This document shows positions 1-8,705 of a DNA stretch of 64,000 nucleotides, one piece after another. Position 1 is the stretch's first letter, and each line of letters begins with the position of its first letter. The stretch is taken from positions 62,001-126,000 of the forward strand of contig NZ_CP111056.1 in NCBI RefSeq assembly GCF_026250525.1, given 5' to 3'. The notes under the pieces are model-generated. The model was not told where the DNA came from and made no database searches. It saw only the letters and a program-made list of their open reading frames with translations. The translations under genes were made by a program, and so were the position numbers. The stretch is from Chondrinema litorale (lineage in GTDB: Bacteria; Bacteroidota; Bacteroidia; Cytophagales; Flammeovirgaceae).

Positions 1-267
1 AACATTTATACTAGTCTGATTTTCAACTGTAATTTCTTTGGTTACATATCCGATATAACTCAATGACAATATATCTCCCTGACTCACTTGCAGTGAAAAA
101 TTACCATCGAAATCGGTGGTGGTTCCAGTAGTTGTTCCTTTTATCAAGATACTTACTCCTGGTAAAGGTAGTCCGTCTTCTTCAGCAGTAACTACCCCTT
201 TAATCTGCTGTTGACCGAATGCCAGCGTTGCTGACAAAATCAGCATAATAGTTAGAATTCTTTTCAT
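1..267 (-). CDS. SusC/RagA-like TonB-dependent receptor, 5' end only
   Basis: This is the first 89 codons of an outer-membrane TonB-dependent receptor that runs off the left edge of the window. The start codon at 267 is followed by a signal peptide ending near LAFGQQ. A carboxypeptidase-regulatory-like beta-sandwich follows (about residues 22-89), with the typical motifs GVVTAEEDGLPLPGV, GTTTGT and SYIGY. That order is characteristic of SusC proteins, which import oligosaccharides or other oligomers with a SusD partner. No STN domain is present before the beta-sandwich, unlike the other two SusC proteins here, so it is probably not controlled by a FecR/ECF sigma pair. It starts 40 bp downstream of the oxidoreductase gene on the same strand and may be cotranscribed with it and the symporter. 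The plug and barrel are outside the window. Confidence 0.85.
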   Translation of the reverse strand, partial: MKRILTIMLILSATLAFGQQQIKGVVTAEEDGLPLPGVSILIKGTTTGTTTDFDGNFSLQVSQGDILSLSYIGYVTKEITVENQTSINV

Positions 268-307
268 TTCACATATTTTTTACAATTAATATTATTGTTG
301 TTAGTGC

Positions 308-2677
308 TTAGCTGATCACTACTTCAAATAAGGCAGCAGGTATTTCTGATGACGGATGTGCTATTTGAAGTTCTATCTGACTGGTGACTAGTGGTTGCTT
401 AAAATTGATTGTATTGATAGTCTGGTAATTTCCTTTTTTGTCTATGATGATTTTTGCAGATTTCTCAGTAAGTGTTGCTACTTCTTCTGAGTGATACTGC
501 ATATTGGTGGTTATTTCTAGTTTTTCTGATTGCTCACTTTCGTTTTGCACTGCACTAATTCTGTAATCTTTAATGCAGAATGGAATCATGTCTTCGGGAT
601 GTCCCATTAAAGAAGATTCTAAGGGATGATCGAAATCGTTGTCAAAAAACAAGCGTATCTGGCGAATCTCTTTTGGTGTATCCCATTTGAATTTTAAAAC
701 AGGATTTGCATCATCTAAAGAAGCAGCCCAAGCATTGGTTTTTGTTTCTGGTCTTACTTTCCCATTTCTTAAATAATCTGGATGATATAGCTTTAAAGGT
801 TCTTGTAAAACCATTGCTAAATTATGTCCGGCAGGTCTTCTTTCTGGTGTCCAGAATTCAAAAGTATCTATGCCTAAACCTTCTTCTGGTTCTTGTTTAC
901 CTAAGTTTGAAACTGCTTTGTTAAACTTGTTGAAAACACTGAGCAGACCCGTCATTCTAGTTAATGAACTCCTTATCTCTACTTGCTCATTTTCCCTAAA
1001 AAGCAAAAAGACATATTGGTCTACATTTAGGTTTGTAGTAAAATCTAACTCAATAAATTGCTCTCCTTTTTCTAGGTAAATGGTTTTCTCATGCAGTAAC
1101 ATATCTGGTGTGAAATTTCCCAAACGTTGACTGGCTTGCAATTCCACATGAATGTAGGTATCTGTTTGAGCACGTAATTGCAGTTTTGCTTTTAAACGTT
1201 CACCGCTTCTAATTGGCAATAACTGAGCAGCTCCTTGTTTAAGAGAAATCCAAGGACCATTAAAAGGTAGTTCATTTAGCTTATAGGTACTCGAAGCTTC
1301 GATAACAGCAGAAGTAAGTAAGTTCTTAGATTCAGGTATTCTTGTGTGAGGAATACTCTGCCCTGCCAAATTCAATTTGCTTTGCAACTCCGCCATTAAA
1401 GTCGGATTTGAAAGTTCTCTTGGCAATAGTTCTTTCTTTGCGCATAGTACTGCTGCCATACCTACAGCTTGCGAACCATGAGCACAAGTGGCCATCACCC
1501 TTGAAGAACCAAAAGCTACATGCGAAGCACTAATGATTCTACCTGCCAAAAACAAGTTTTCAATTTCGCTACTATAATAACAACGATATGGAATTCCATA
1601 AACTCCTTTACTATGCCACTGATTACAGCTCATTTTTTCACTGTAAACCCCATCAGCCGGGTGCAAATCCAAAGACCAACCACCATAAGCCACTAAGTCT
1701 GGATGCTGGCGTTGTTCAACCACATCTGCTTGTTTAAGTATATAATCTCCTTCGAATCGGCGACTCTCACGCTTACCGGGAATTGTACCTACCCATTCGA
1801 GGGTTAAGGTCTCTGCTTCTGGAAACTCTCCACTGTTTTTTACATAATCCCAAATGCCATAGATAACCTTCCAAAGTTCCCATTTAATATCTTCTGATTG
1901 ATGCACTGTATCGAGTCTGCCGCCATACTCTACCCACCAAAGTCTGCAACCATCGTCTTGCACTTGGTAGTTGCGCATTCTCGGTAACTCTCCAATATTT
2001 TTTAGTGCAAAATCGGGAGCTACAAACTTTACAGGTTTGCCTGTGTCTTTGGTATAAAAATACATGGAGTGTCCAAGTAACTCTCCATAATCTTCTATGT
2101 TAGGTGCAAAGCCTTCGTCAAACTCTTCGGCATTTTCTGCTCCCATTCTAAATGGTGAACCTGCTTTAAATGCTATAATTCCATCACCCGATGCATCACA
2201 AAACAATGGAGACTCAATAAGGTACTCAGTTGAGTTCTGACTACAAAAAGCTTTAATGGCTTTTATGCGATTGTCGCCTTCTTTCTCCAAATCGTACACC
2301 ATGGTGTTGAGCAGCAAAGTGATATTCTTTTCTGCCTTTACTTTCTCTAGCACTATAGTGTCCAAAATAAGTGGATTGCCCTCTTTGTTGCGATAAAGGT
2401 TCTCAATCAAAATTTCATCAATTACACCACCTTCTCGCGACCAACGATTGTTATTACCCATGTGCGAAGTAGCTCCTAAAATCCAAAGTCTTACTTCACT
2501 GGAAGCATTCCCTCCCAATACTGGTCTGTCTTGTACCAACACTACTTTTACACCCTCGCGAGCAGCAGTAATGGCAGCACATACACCCGATAATCCACCT
2601 CCTGTTATAGCAAGCTGGGTTTGTATAGATACAAGTTTAGCGTCCCGCTTTTTTGCCGAAAATGCTGATTTTATCAT
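308..2677 (-). CDS. FAD-dependent oxidoreductase (FAD_oxidored family)
   Basis: A 789-residue protein with an N-terminal Rossmann dinucleotide-binding site (AITGGGLSGVCAA, about residues 23-35) and the GGNASSEVR segment near residue 57, both typical of the FAD_oxidored family (Pfam PF12831). The second half resembles the beta-rich, galactose-binding-like tail seen in long members of this family. No signal peptide is visible, so a cytoplasmic location is expected. Family members often sit in Bacteroidota carbohydrate-use loci, but the substrate is generally unknown. The gene lies 49 bp downstream of a sodium:solute symporter on the same strand. A reasonable inference is that the symporter imports a small molecule that this enzyme oxidises, under the LacI-family regulator encoded divergently. 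The substrate cannot be read from sequence. Confidence 0.8.
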   Translation of the reverse strand: MIKSAFSAKKRDAKLVSIQTQLAITGGGLSGVCAAITAAREGVKVVLVQDRPVLGGNASSEVRLWILGATSHMGNNNRWSREGGVIDEILIENLYRNKEGNPLILDTIVLEKVKAEKNITLLLNTMVYDLEKEGDNRIKAIKAFCSQNSTEYLIESPLFCDASGDGIIAFKAGSPFRMGAENAEEFDEGFAPNIEDYGELLGHSMYFYTKDTGKPVKFVAPDFALKNIGELPRMRNYQVQDDGCRLWWVEYGGRLDTVHQSEDIKWELWKVIYGIWDYVKNSGEFPEAETLTLEWVGTIPGKRESRRFEGDYILKQADVVEQRQHPDLVAYGGWSLDLHPADGVYSEKMSCNQWHSKGVYGIPYRCYYSSEIENLFLAGRIISASHVAFGSSRVMATCAHGSQAVGMAAVLCAKKELLPRELSNPTLMAELQSKLNLAGQSIPHTRIPESKNLLTSAVIEASSTYKLNELPFNGPWISLKQGAAQLLPIRSGERLKAKLQLRAQTDTYIHVELQASQRLGNFTPDMLLHEKTIYLEKGEQFIELDFTTNLNVDQYVFLLFRENEQVEIRSSLTRMTGLLSVFNKFNKAVSNLGKQEPEEGLGIDTFEFWTPERRPAGHNLAMVLQEPLKLYHPDYLRNGKVRPETKTNAWAASLDDANPVLKFKWDTPKEIRQIRLFFDNDFDHPLESSLMGHPEDMIPFCIKDYRISAVQNESEQSEKLEITTNMQYHSEEVATLTEKSAKIIIDKKGNYQTINTINFKQPLVTSQIELQIAHPSSEIPAALFEVVIS

Positions 2678-2726
2678 AATATCTTATTTGAAAATATCCC
2701 TTTAAGTACTCCTAAATCATTTTGCT

Positions 2727-4382
2727 TTAGGCTTTCTGTTTAAAAATTATCCAGCTACTTAAACCACTTAGAATTATTCCAGTAACTATGGCATATGGCT
2801 CAAAAGCATATATGCCCAATACCAGCATGAGTACACCAATTGCCAACATACCCATACCAATCTTTTTTACACCTTCTCGGTTATTTGTATTTTGCTCTTC
2901 TGTTTCTTCTTCGAGCTGTTGAGATGTGGTGTTTGCTTCAATTGTTTGTTCTTTGTTATAATCGCTGCTTGCAGCTCCCTTTTTAAATAGAAACCATATT
3001 TCCCAAAGCAAGAGAATTACTACAGGTAAGCCTACACCCAATTCCATTTCTAGTTCTCGACTAAGGGTAATTCCTAATTGAGTTGGTGCTAAAAATTTAA
3101 AATAGGAATTAATCAATAATGAAATTACTGTAGCACTGATAATACTCAAAGCAGTTTGCCTTTTAGAAAACAAAGACCAAACTGGTGGCAAATACATAGC
3201 TCCACCAGTAATGGCTGCCACACTTAGAACAACTTCTACAATACCTCCCATCTTAGGCACCAGCAAAGCAACCATAATAGTAAAAATTCCGAAAAATCCA
3301 GTTGCAAAACGGGCGAATCTCATCAACTTCTTGTCAGAAGCATTTGGTACAAAGTGCTTGTATAAATCATTGGTTAGCACCCCCGCTGAAATATTGAGTG
3401 TGGTATTTACCGAACTGGCTGTGGCGAATACCATTCCGCCCAAAACCAAACCTAATAATCCGGCAGGCATTACTTGTTTGCAAATCATTAAATAAGCACC
3501 TTCATCTGCTAATCCATTTAACTCCGGTTGAATGATGCGATACAACATTGGCGGTAACATCCAGATAATTGGGCTAACAGTATACAAAGCACCAAATAAC
3601 CAACCTACTTTCTTGGCTTCTCTTGGAGCAGAAACACTGGTATATCGCTGTACATATGCCCAGTTGCCACCAATAAAAACTAGGTTATACAAACCGAATG
3701 CTATGAGGAAACTTCCCGTATATTCGTTGTTAGTTAAGCTGAAAAAACCCTCAGGTGCTGTATGCAAAAAGTTAGAAAAACCACCAGCAGCTTTAAATGA
3801 AAGTGGTACCACAATCATTACTGCTGCACTCAACACCACAAACTGTAATACATCAGTAACAATTACTGCCCATAAACCGCCAGTGGCTGTGTATATGGTA
3901 ATTAACAAGCCCAAAATAATTATACTAAGTGATATATCTATGCCTGTTGAAACTTCTACAATTTTAGCTACAGGATACAAAAACGCACCTGTTGTAAATA
4001 CTGAAATAAATAAGAATAGCCACGTGTAGATGCGCTGTGTCTTATAACCAAGGCGTTTTGTAAGGTATTCTGCGACAGTAAGCGAATCTGTTTTTTGCCA
4101 GCGAGCAGCTATAAAAGTTCCCACTAATAAACCTCCTAAACACATCATCCATTGAATACTCAAACTCACTGCTCCTTGCGAATAGGCAATAGAACCCCAG
4201 ACAACAAAAGTACCCGCAGAGAAAAAACTCATGAATAAGGACAGACCATTTATCCACCAAGGAACTGCTCCGCCGGCGGCAAAAAAGGTTTTCATGCTTT
4301 TGCCTGAGGAGGAAAAAGACATACCAGTAATAAATACAATTAGCGCAAAAATAAATAATACTATAAGGTCAGTAGTATACAC
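2727..4382 (-). CDS. Sodium:solute symporter (SSS family)
   Basis: A 551-residue inner-membrane protein with about 13-14 hydrophobic helices, matching the usual length and topology of SSS transporters. Recognisable stretches include the N-terminal AGGAVPWWINGLSLF (SSS helix 1-2 region) and the central TGGLWAVIVTDVLQF, a conserved family signature. A charged Glu/Thr-rich loop (about residues 470-500) precedes the last two helices. It is expected to import a sugar, acid or similar solute with Na+. The start at 4382 lies 179 bp from the divergent LacI-family gene, and two operator palindromes at 4460-4494 lie between them. Control by that regulator is therefore likely. The oxidoreductase follows 49 bp downstream. 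Confidence 0.88.
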   Translation of the reverse strand: MYTTDLIVLFIFALIVFITGMSFSSSGKSMKTFFAAGGAVPWWINGLSLFMSFFSAGTFVVWGSIAYSQGAVSLSIQWMMCLGGLLVGTFIAARWQKTDSLTVAEYLTKRLGYKTQRIYTWLFLFISVFTTGAFLYPVAKIVEVSTGIDISLSIIILGLLITIYTATGGLWAVIVTDVLQFVVLSAAVMIVVPLSFKAAGGFSNFLHTAPEGFFSLTNNEYTGSFLIAFGLYNLVFIGGNWAYVQRYTSVSAPREAKKVGWLFGALYTVSPIIWMLPPMLYRIIQPELNGLADEGAYLMICKQVMPAGLLGLVLGGMVFATASSVNTTLNISAGVLTNDLYKHFVPNASDKKLMRFARFATGFFGIFTIMVALLVPKMGGIVEVVLSVAAITGGAMYLPPVWSLFSKRQTALSIISATVISLLINSYFKFLAPTQLGITLSRELEMELGVGLPVVILLLWEIWFLFKKGAASSDYNKEQTIEANTTSQQLEEETEEQNTNNREGVKKIGMGMLAIGVLMLVLGIYAFEPYAIVTGIILSGLSSWIIFKQKA

Positions 4383-4459
4383 GAGTTTTCATTTTCATTT
4401 GTGGAACTAATATAGCTATTCGCTTATATCGGATATTAATTAGCCCGAAAAATCTTGTT

Positions 4460-4494
4460 TCGGAAACGATTCCGATTTTCGGAAACGATTCCGA
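4460..4494. promoter_or_regulatory. Tandem LacI-type operator pair
   Basis: Two identical 16-bp near-palindromes (TCGGAAACGATTCCGA) occupy 4460-4475 and 4479-4494, 19 bp apart start to start. The AAACGATT core fits the AANCGNTT core known for LacI/PurR-family operators. They sit between the divergent symporter and LacI-family genes, 67 bp from the regulator ATG and 78 bp from the symporter ATG. They are the obvious binding sites for the adjacent regulator and could control both directions. Confidence 0.85.
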
Positions 4495-4560
4495 ATTCGT
4501 ATATTAGATGCTGAGAATGAACTAGAATAATACTAAGACTGATAAACAGTAATATTGAAA

Positions 4561-5571
4561 ATGAAACACATAACTATCAAAGACATAGCTCGCGAATTGA
4601 ATGTTTCTGTCTCCACAGTTTCACGAGCGATGAACGATACATTCGACATTAGCACCAAAACCAGAGACAAGATTTTAAAAGCTGCTAAAGAAATGGGTTA
4701 CCACCCGAACCCAGTAGCAAAGCGCTTACACCAACAAAAAACTTTTCAAGTAGGTGTGGTTATTCCAGAGTTTATCAATGACTTTTTCCCGCAGATCATC
4801 ATGGGGATGCAAAATGTGTTACAAGCAGAAAGTTATCAGTTACTCATTATGCAATCTAACGAGTGCTTCGAAACGGAGATGGAAAATGTGTTAAAGTTGG
4901 AAGAAAACATGGTTGATGGATTATTGATCTCACTTTCTCGCGAAACCCAAAACATAGATTATTACAATAAGCTTTATGACAAGGGCATGCCTATGGTGTT
5001 TTTTAATCGGGTAAATGAAATGATTAAAGCACCAAAGGTCATATTCAATGATTTTAAGTGGTCTTACTTTGCGGTAGAACACCTGATAAAACAAGGTTGC
5101 AAAAACATTATCCACTTGGCAGGATACAAACACTTGAGTCTTTCTAGAGAAAGAATACGAGGCTATGAAAAAGCCATGAATAAATTCCATTTGCCTTATG
5201 ACGATGACTGTATTATTGAAACAGGTTTTATGATTGACGAAGGTGAAAAAGTGATGAAACAGTTACTAGACAAAGGTATTTGCCCAGATGGAATTTTTGC
5301 TACCAACGACCCAACTGCTATTGGAGCTATTAAAGCATTAAAAAATGCGGGTAAAAGAATCCCAGAAGATGTCTGCATTATCGGTTTTTCAGAAGCCATG
5401 TGGTCTGAGGTAGTTGACCCTCCCCTGTCATCCGTTTCACAACCTACCAACTTAATTGGTTACCATGCCGCTCATTTGCTACTCGAACAACTCAATGAAA
5501 AGCAAACAGAAGATAACACCATTAAACTCGATGGTAAATTGGTTGTTAGGACTTCTTCTCAAAGAGGGTGA
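4561..5571 (+). CDS. LacI-family transcriptional regulator
   Basis: A 336-residue regulator. Residues 1-50 form the LacI helix-turn-helix (ITIKDIARELNVSVSTVSR), including the hinge-proximal GYHPNPVAKRL segment. The rest is a periplasmic-binding-protein-like effector domain with typical features (VGVVIPEF, DGLLISLS, DGIFATNDPTAIG, IIGFSE). The first in-frame ATG at 4561 is chosen. An upstream TTG at 4555 would add only two residues. The gene is divergent from the symporter/oxidoreductase pair with two operator palindromes between them, so it most likely represses those genes and perhaps itself. The effector would be a ligand related to the imported solute. A strong hairpin terminator follows the stop codon. 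Confidence 0.92.
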   Translation: MKHITIKDIARELNVSVSTVSRAMNDTFDISTKTRDKILKAAKEMGYHPNPVAKRLHQQKTFQVGVVIPEFINDFFPQIIMGMQNVLQAESYQLLIMQSNECFETEMENVLKLEENMVDGLLISLSRETQNIDYYNKLYDKGMPMVFFNRVNEMIKAPKVIFNDFKWSYFAVEHLIKQGCKNIIHLAGYKHLSLSRERIRGYEKAMNKFHLPYDDDCIIETGFMIDEGEKVMKQLLDKGICPDGIFATNDPTAIGAIKALKNAGKRIPEDVCIIGFSEAMWSEVVDPPLSSVSQPTNLIGYHAAHLLLEQLNEKQTEDNTIKLDGKLVVRTSSQRG

Positions 5572-5579
5572 TTAAAATA

Positions 5580-5629
5580 TCGGACTTGACATTTTAATTT
5601 TGACTCATTATCAAGTCCGATTTTTTTTT
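5580..5629 (+). terminator. Rho-independent terminator of the LacI-family gene
   Basis: A perfect 10-bp stem (TCGGACTTGA, paired with TCAAGTCCGA at 5611-5620) is followed by nine T residues on the plus strand. It starts 8 bp after the regulator stop codon. It may also block read-through toward the convergent phosphatase gene. Confidence 0.85.
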
Positions 5630-5636
5630 GAATTTA

Positions 5637-6998
5637 TTATAATTCTTTCTTCTCTAAATATCGTTTCTTATCATCTTCGTAAGAATCGACCAACTCTTTA
5701 TCGTAGCGGTCTCCGAAGTTTAAAGTGGGTATTAAAGATTCTGGTGGCAAGTTATCACTTTCGATAAATGTTTTCTTGCCATTCGCATCTTTGCCAATTT
5801 TAAATTCATCGTAAACATCTCCAAGTACTGTTTTGGTAATGTAGTGTAATGTATCTGCACTCACATGAATTTCTTGATACAATTGTAGGTTGGTTCCCGC
5901 TCTTTCAATCCAATTGGCAAAACGAATGGCATTTTGGAAAGGTCCAGAAACTGAAATTACATGAACTGGTAAAGGAGCATCCATTCTACCTCTGGCATAC
6001 AAATGTTCGTGCCCGGCAAGTACCAAGTCTACCTCGTATTTTTCGTACAGCTCTTTTAAATCTGGGAATCTGATACCGGGTTTTCTGTTTCTTGCCAAAG
6101 CTTCCATACCATAGTGATGAGTCATTACCACCCAGTCGCCAGTAAACTCTTTTAGTCTGGCTTCTGTCCACTCATAAATGGCTTTGCGGTCTTCCTCATT
6201 ATTATATCGGCAAAGATTGAGAGAAATAATCCTCATGTTTTGGTAATCGAAATAGAAAGTTTCTTCTTCGTGGCCTGTTGGACCATTTTCTGGGAACTCA
6301 AAATTTAAAAACCATAAGTCTACCAAGTCCATCCCTGCTTTAGGGTTATAATGCTCGTGATTTCCCGGAGTGGCAATGGTTGGCAACTTCTGAAAAACAA
6401 AACCACCAGCAGGAAAAAACTCTCCCCAGTTTTCGATGTTTTTCTTTCCTCTATGTACCAAATCACCTCCAAAAACCATAAACTTTGCATCCGGATTTTG
6501 AATATAGGCTTCGCGAATGGTTCGGCTACCTTTCGAGTAAATAAAGCGCTGCACATCTCCATGATACAAAAAGGTGAATGGTTCGTTTTTGTCTGATGCT
6601 GTGCTAAACTCTGTCCATTCTGACCAGTTGGTTCCATCGCCTACTCTGTAAGAATAAGTAGTGGCAGGTTGCAAACCAGTAATATTTGCCTGATGGTAAG
6701 CCCAAGTGCCATCGTCTGAAGTAAGGGTATCTGTTTTGGCTGTAATTGTTTTTACATCATCTTCAAAAAAAGGTGATGCTGTAGCTTTTACATATTCAAC
6801 TACTCCTTTGGTAACTTTATCGGTTGTTCGCCAAGAAACCGCCTGACTTGTTTCAGGCGATGTTTTCCAACTAAGTTTTACATGATGCGGAAGTTCTGGC
6901 ACATTTTCCTTCACCAATTCGTCTCTCACCACCTTTTGACAAGAGACGAAAATGATTAAGAATGCACCTATTAAAATTAGGTTTTTAGTCATTTGCAC
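5637..6998 (-). CDS. Secreted metallophosphatase, purple acid phosphatase-like lipoprotein
   Basis: A 453-residue protein with a lipoprotein signal peptide (lipobox ending FVSC, Cys20). An N-terminal FnIII-like purple-acid-phosphatase domain (about residues 37-135) comes first. The calcineurin-like phosphoesterase core follows, with the metal-binding motifs in order: YHGDVQ, GGDLVHRG, GNHEHYN, MTHHYG and GHEHLYARG. It should hydrolyse phosphate esters or diesters in the periplasm or at the cell surface with a bimetal centre. It is the last gene of the minus-strand sigma/FecR/SusC/SusD run, 15 bp after susD, so it probably acts on a phosphorylated ligand of that uptake system or scavenges phosphate from it. 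The exact substrate is unknown. Confidence 0.85.
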   Translation of the reverse strand: MQMTKNLILIGAFLIIFVSCQKVVRDELVKENVPELPHHVKLSWKTSPETSQAVSWRTTDKVTKGVVEYVKATASPFFEDDVKTITAKTDTLTSDDGTWAYHQANITGLQPATTYSYRVGDGTNWSEWTEFSTASDKNEPFTFLYHGDVQRFIYSKGSRTIREAYIQNPDAKFMVFGGDLVHRGKKNIENWGEFFPAGGFVFQKLPTIATPGNHEHYNPKAGMDLVDLWFLNFEFPENGPTGHEEETFYFDYQNMRIISLNLCRYNNEEDRKAIYEWTEARLKEFTGDWVVMTHHYGMEALARNRKPGIRFPDLKELYEKYEVDLVLAGHEHLYARGRMDAPLPVHVISVSGPFQNAIRFANWIERAGTNLQLYQEIHVSADTLHYITKTVLGDVYDEFKIGKDANGKKTFIESDNLPPESLIPTLNFGDRYDKELVDSYEDDKKRYLEKKEL

Positions 6999-7013
6999 GT
7001 CTAATTTATATAA

Positions 7014-8681
7014 TTAATAATTCGGATTTTGTCTCATTTCGAGGGTTAAGTTGGCATCTAATACAGATTGAGGTATTGGTAATAATATATCTCGTTCAGG
7101 ATTAATTGTTTCACCACCGTTATGATTGTACATTATGGTTCTTTCCGCCCATTTACCGGTTCTGAGTAAGGTGTATCTTCTCGGACCTTCCACCATCAAC
7201 TCTCTTGCTCTTTCATCCAGAATAAAATCAATATCTACATCTGCCGCAGTAATATCCGATGCATTGCTTCTATTTCTGATGATATTTATGGTATTTGCTG
7301 CCGCTTGTGCATCACCTAATTTAAACTCGGCTTCGGCTTTAAGCAAGTAGGTATCTGCTGCCCTCAAATAAACTTGATCGTACCAAGACTCCCTGTTTCC
7401 AACAGGATCGTCAGAATCTGCCCAATCGTATTTTCTACTAAATGGCCATTCTTCTACACCATTATGTTCTGTAGAGATATCTTCACTCCAATCTAAAAAG
7501 ATGGTATCACCATAATTCATTCCTTCTGGTAATGGATCTGCACCACCATAAGGGGCATTACCTGCCGCATCTCTCAATACAAAATATTTATGGATGGCAA
7601 AGTGAGAACCACGATCATCATTAGCATCATCAAAATTATTAAGTGCCCATTGGGTAAGTGAAGCCCTTCCATTTCCATAACCACCTCTATCAGCAGTAAC
7701 CGTTAAATCCAGATCACCACCGCGATAACGAGAAGTATGGTGCATCGCCATTATAGGATATTCTCCTCCACCTAACTTATTCTTTTCAAACTGGAATACC
7801 CATAGAGCTTCGGTGTTGCCCTCTTCTCGGTTGGTATTACCAGCTTTAAACATATCCATAAAAGCAATTCCATCTTCGGCCATTGCTACTCCATAGCGTT
7901 CCGTGATAAGCGCATAAGTCGGATTGTTTACTACCTGATTCGCCCAATAAAGTGCACTGTCTGCTTGGTTCATTGCCAGATAAATTTCTGCCAAATAATG
8001 CTGTACTGCACCTTTGGTTATTCTACCAGAACTTGAGCCTTCTTCTGGAATGTTTGGTTCTGCAAATGCTAAGTCTGCAATTATCTGTGCTCTTACTTCT
8101 TCAACGGCTGTTCTTTCCCAGTTTGTTTTGATTGATGAACCACTTGATGGCTCCAAACTTAATGGAACATCTCCCCAGTTATATGTTAAATGTCTATATG
8201 CGTAAGCTCTTGCCACTTTGGCTTCAGACAATATTAAGTTTTTATTCTCTTCTTCACTTAAATCACCACCAGACCAGTCGATACTTTCGCTATTTTCTTC
8301 TACTGATGCAATAATGGTATTAGCCGCATTTACAATCTGATATAACCATAAAAATGCATTTTCATAAAATCCGGTGGATGGTGTGCTGTATGAAGCCCAG
8401 TTTCGCGATATACTCGATAAGGCTTTTCCTCCATGATTAGCAACTATTATATCGGTGCCTGCCATTGTCATATCAGTAATTAAATCTGTACTGGCATCAA
8501 GGCCTTCACGCTCGTATCTCATTAGAGAATACAAACCATTTACACCTGCTTCTAAACCATCGTAGTCGGTATATAAATCTTCTGCATAAATTACATTTGG
8601 AGGATTTTCTTCGAGTAAATCTTCGTTACAAGCTCCGGTAAATGTGAGAATAAAAATGAGTATATATATGATCTTTTTCAT
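7014..8681 (-). CDS. RagB/SusD-family outer-membrane ligand-binding lipoprotein
   Basis: A 555-residue SusD-like lipoprotein with a signal peptide ending FTGAC (lipid-anchored Cys18). The N-terminal NEDLLEENPP segment is a typical SusD start. Alpha-helical TPR-like segments (AYRHLTYNWGDVPL, ELMVEGPRRYTLLRTGKW) and the closing LLPIPQSVLDAN segment are characteristic of the family. SusD proteins cap the SusC barrel on the cell surface and capture the ligand. The gene begins 24 bp after the SusC gene and is followed at 15 bp by the phosphatase gene, which suggests one operon. No glycan specificity can be inferred. Confidence 0.93.
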   Translation of the reverse strand: MKKIIYILIFILTFTGACNEDLLEENPPNVIYAEDLYTDYDGLEAGVNGLYSLMRYEREGLDASTDLITDMTMAGTDIIVANHGGKALSSISRNWASYSTPSTGFYENAFLWLYQIVNAANTIIASVEENSESIDWSGGDLSEEENKNLILSEAKVARAYAYRHLTYNWGDVPLSLEPSSGSSIKTNWERTAVEEVRAQIIADLAFAEPNIPEEGSSSGRITKGAVQHYLAEIYLAMNQADSALYWANQVVNNPTYALITERYGVAMAEDGIAFMDMFKAGNTNREEGNTEALWVFQFEKNKLGGGEYPIMAMHHTSRYRGGDLDLTVTADRGGYGNGRASLTQWALNNFDDANDDRGSHFAIHKYFVLRDAAGNAPYGGADPLPEGMNYGDTIFLDWSEDISTEHNGVEEWPFSRKYDWADSDDPVGNRESWYDQVYLRAADTYLLKAEAEFKLGDAQAAANTINIIRNRSNASDITAADVDIDFILDERARELMVEGPRRYTLLRTGKWAERTIMYNHNGGETINPERDILLPIPQSVLDANLTLEMRQNPNY

Positions 8682-8705
8682 TTCTAGAATTTTAAAGTTT
8701 TCAAA

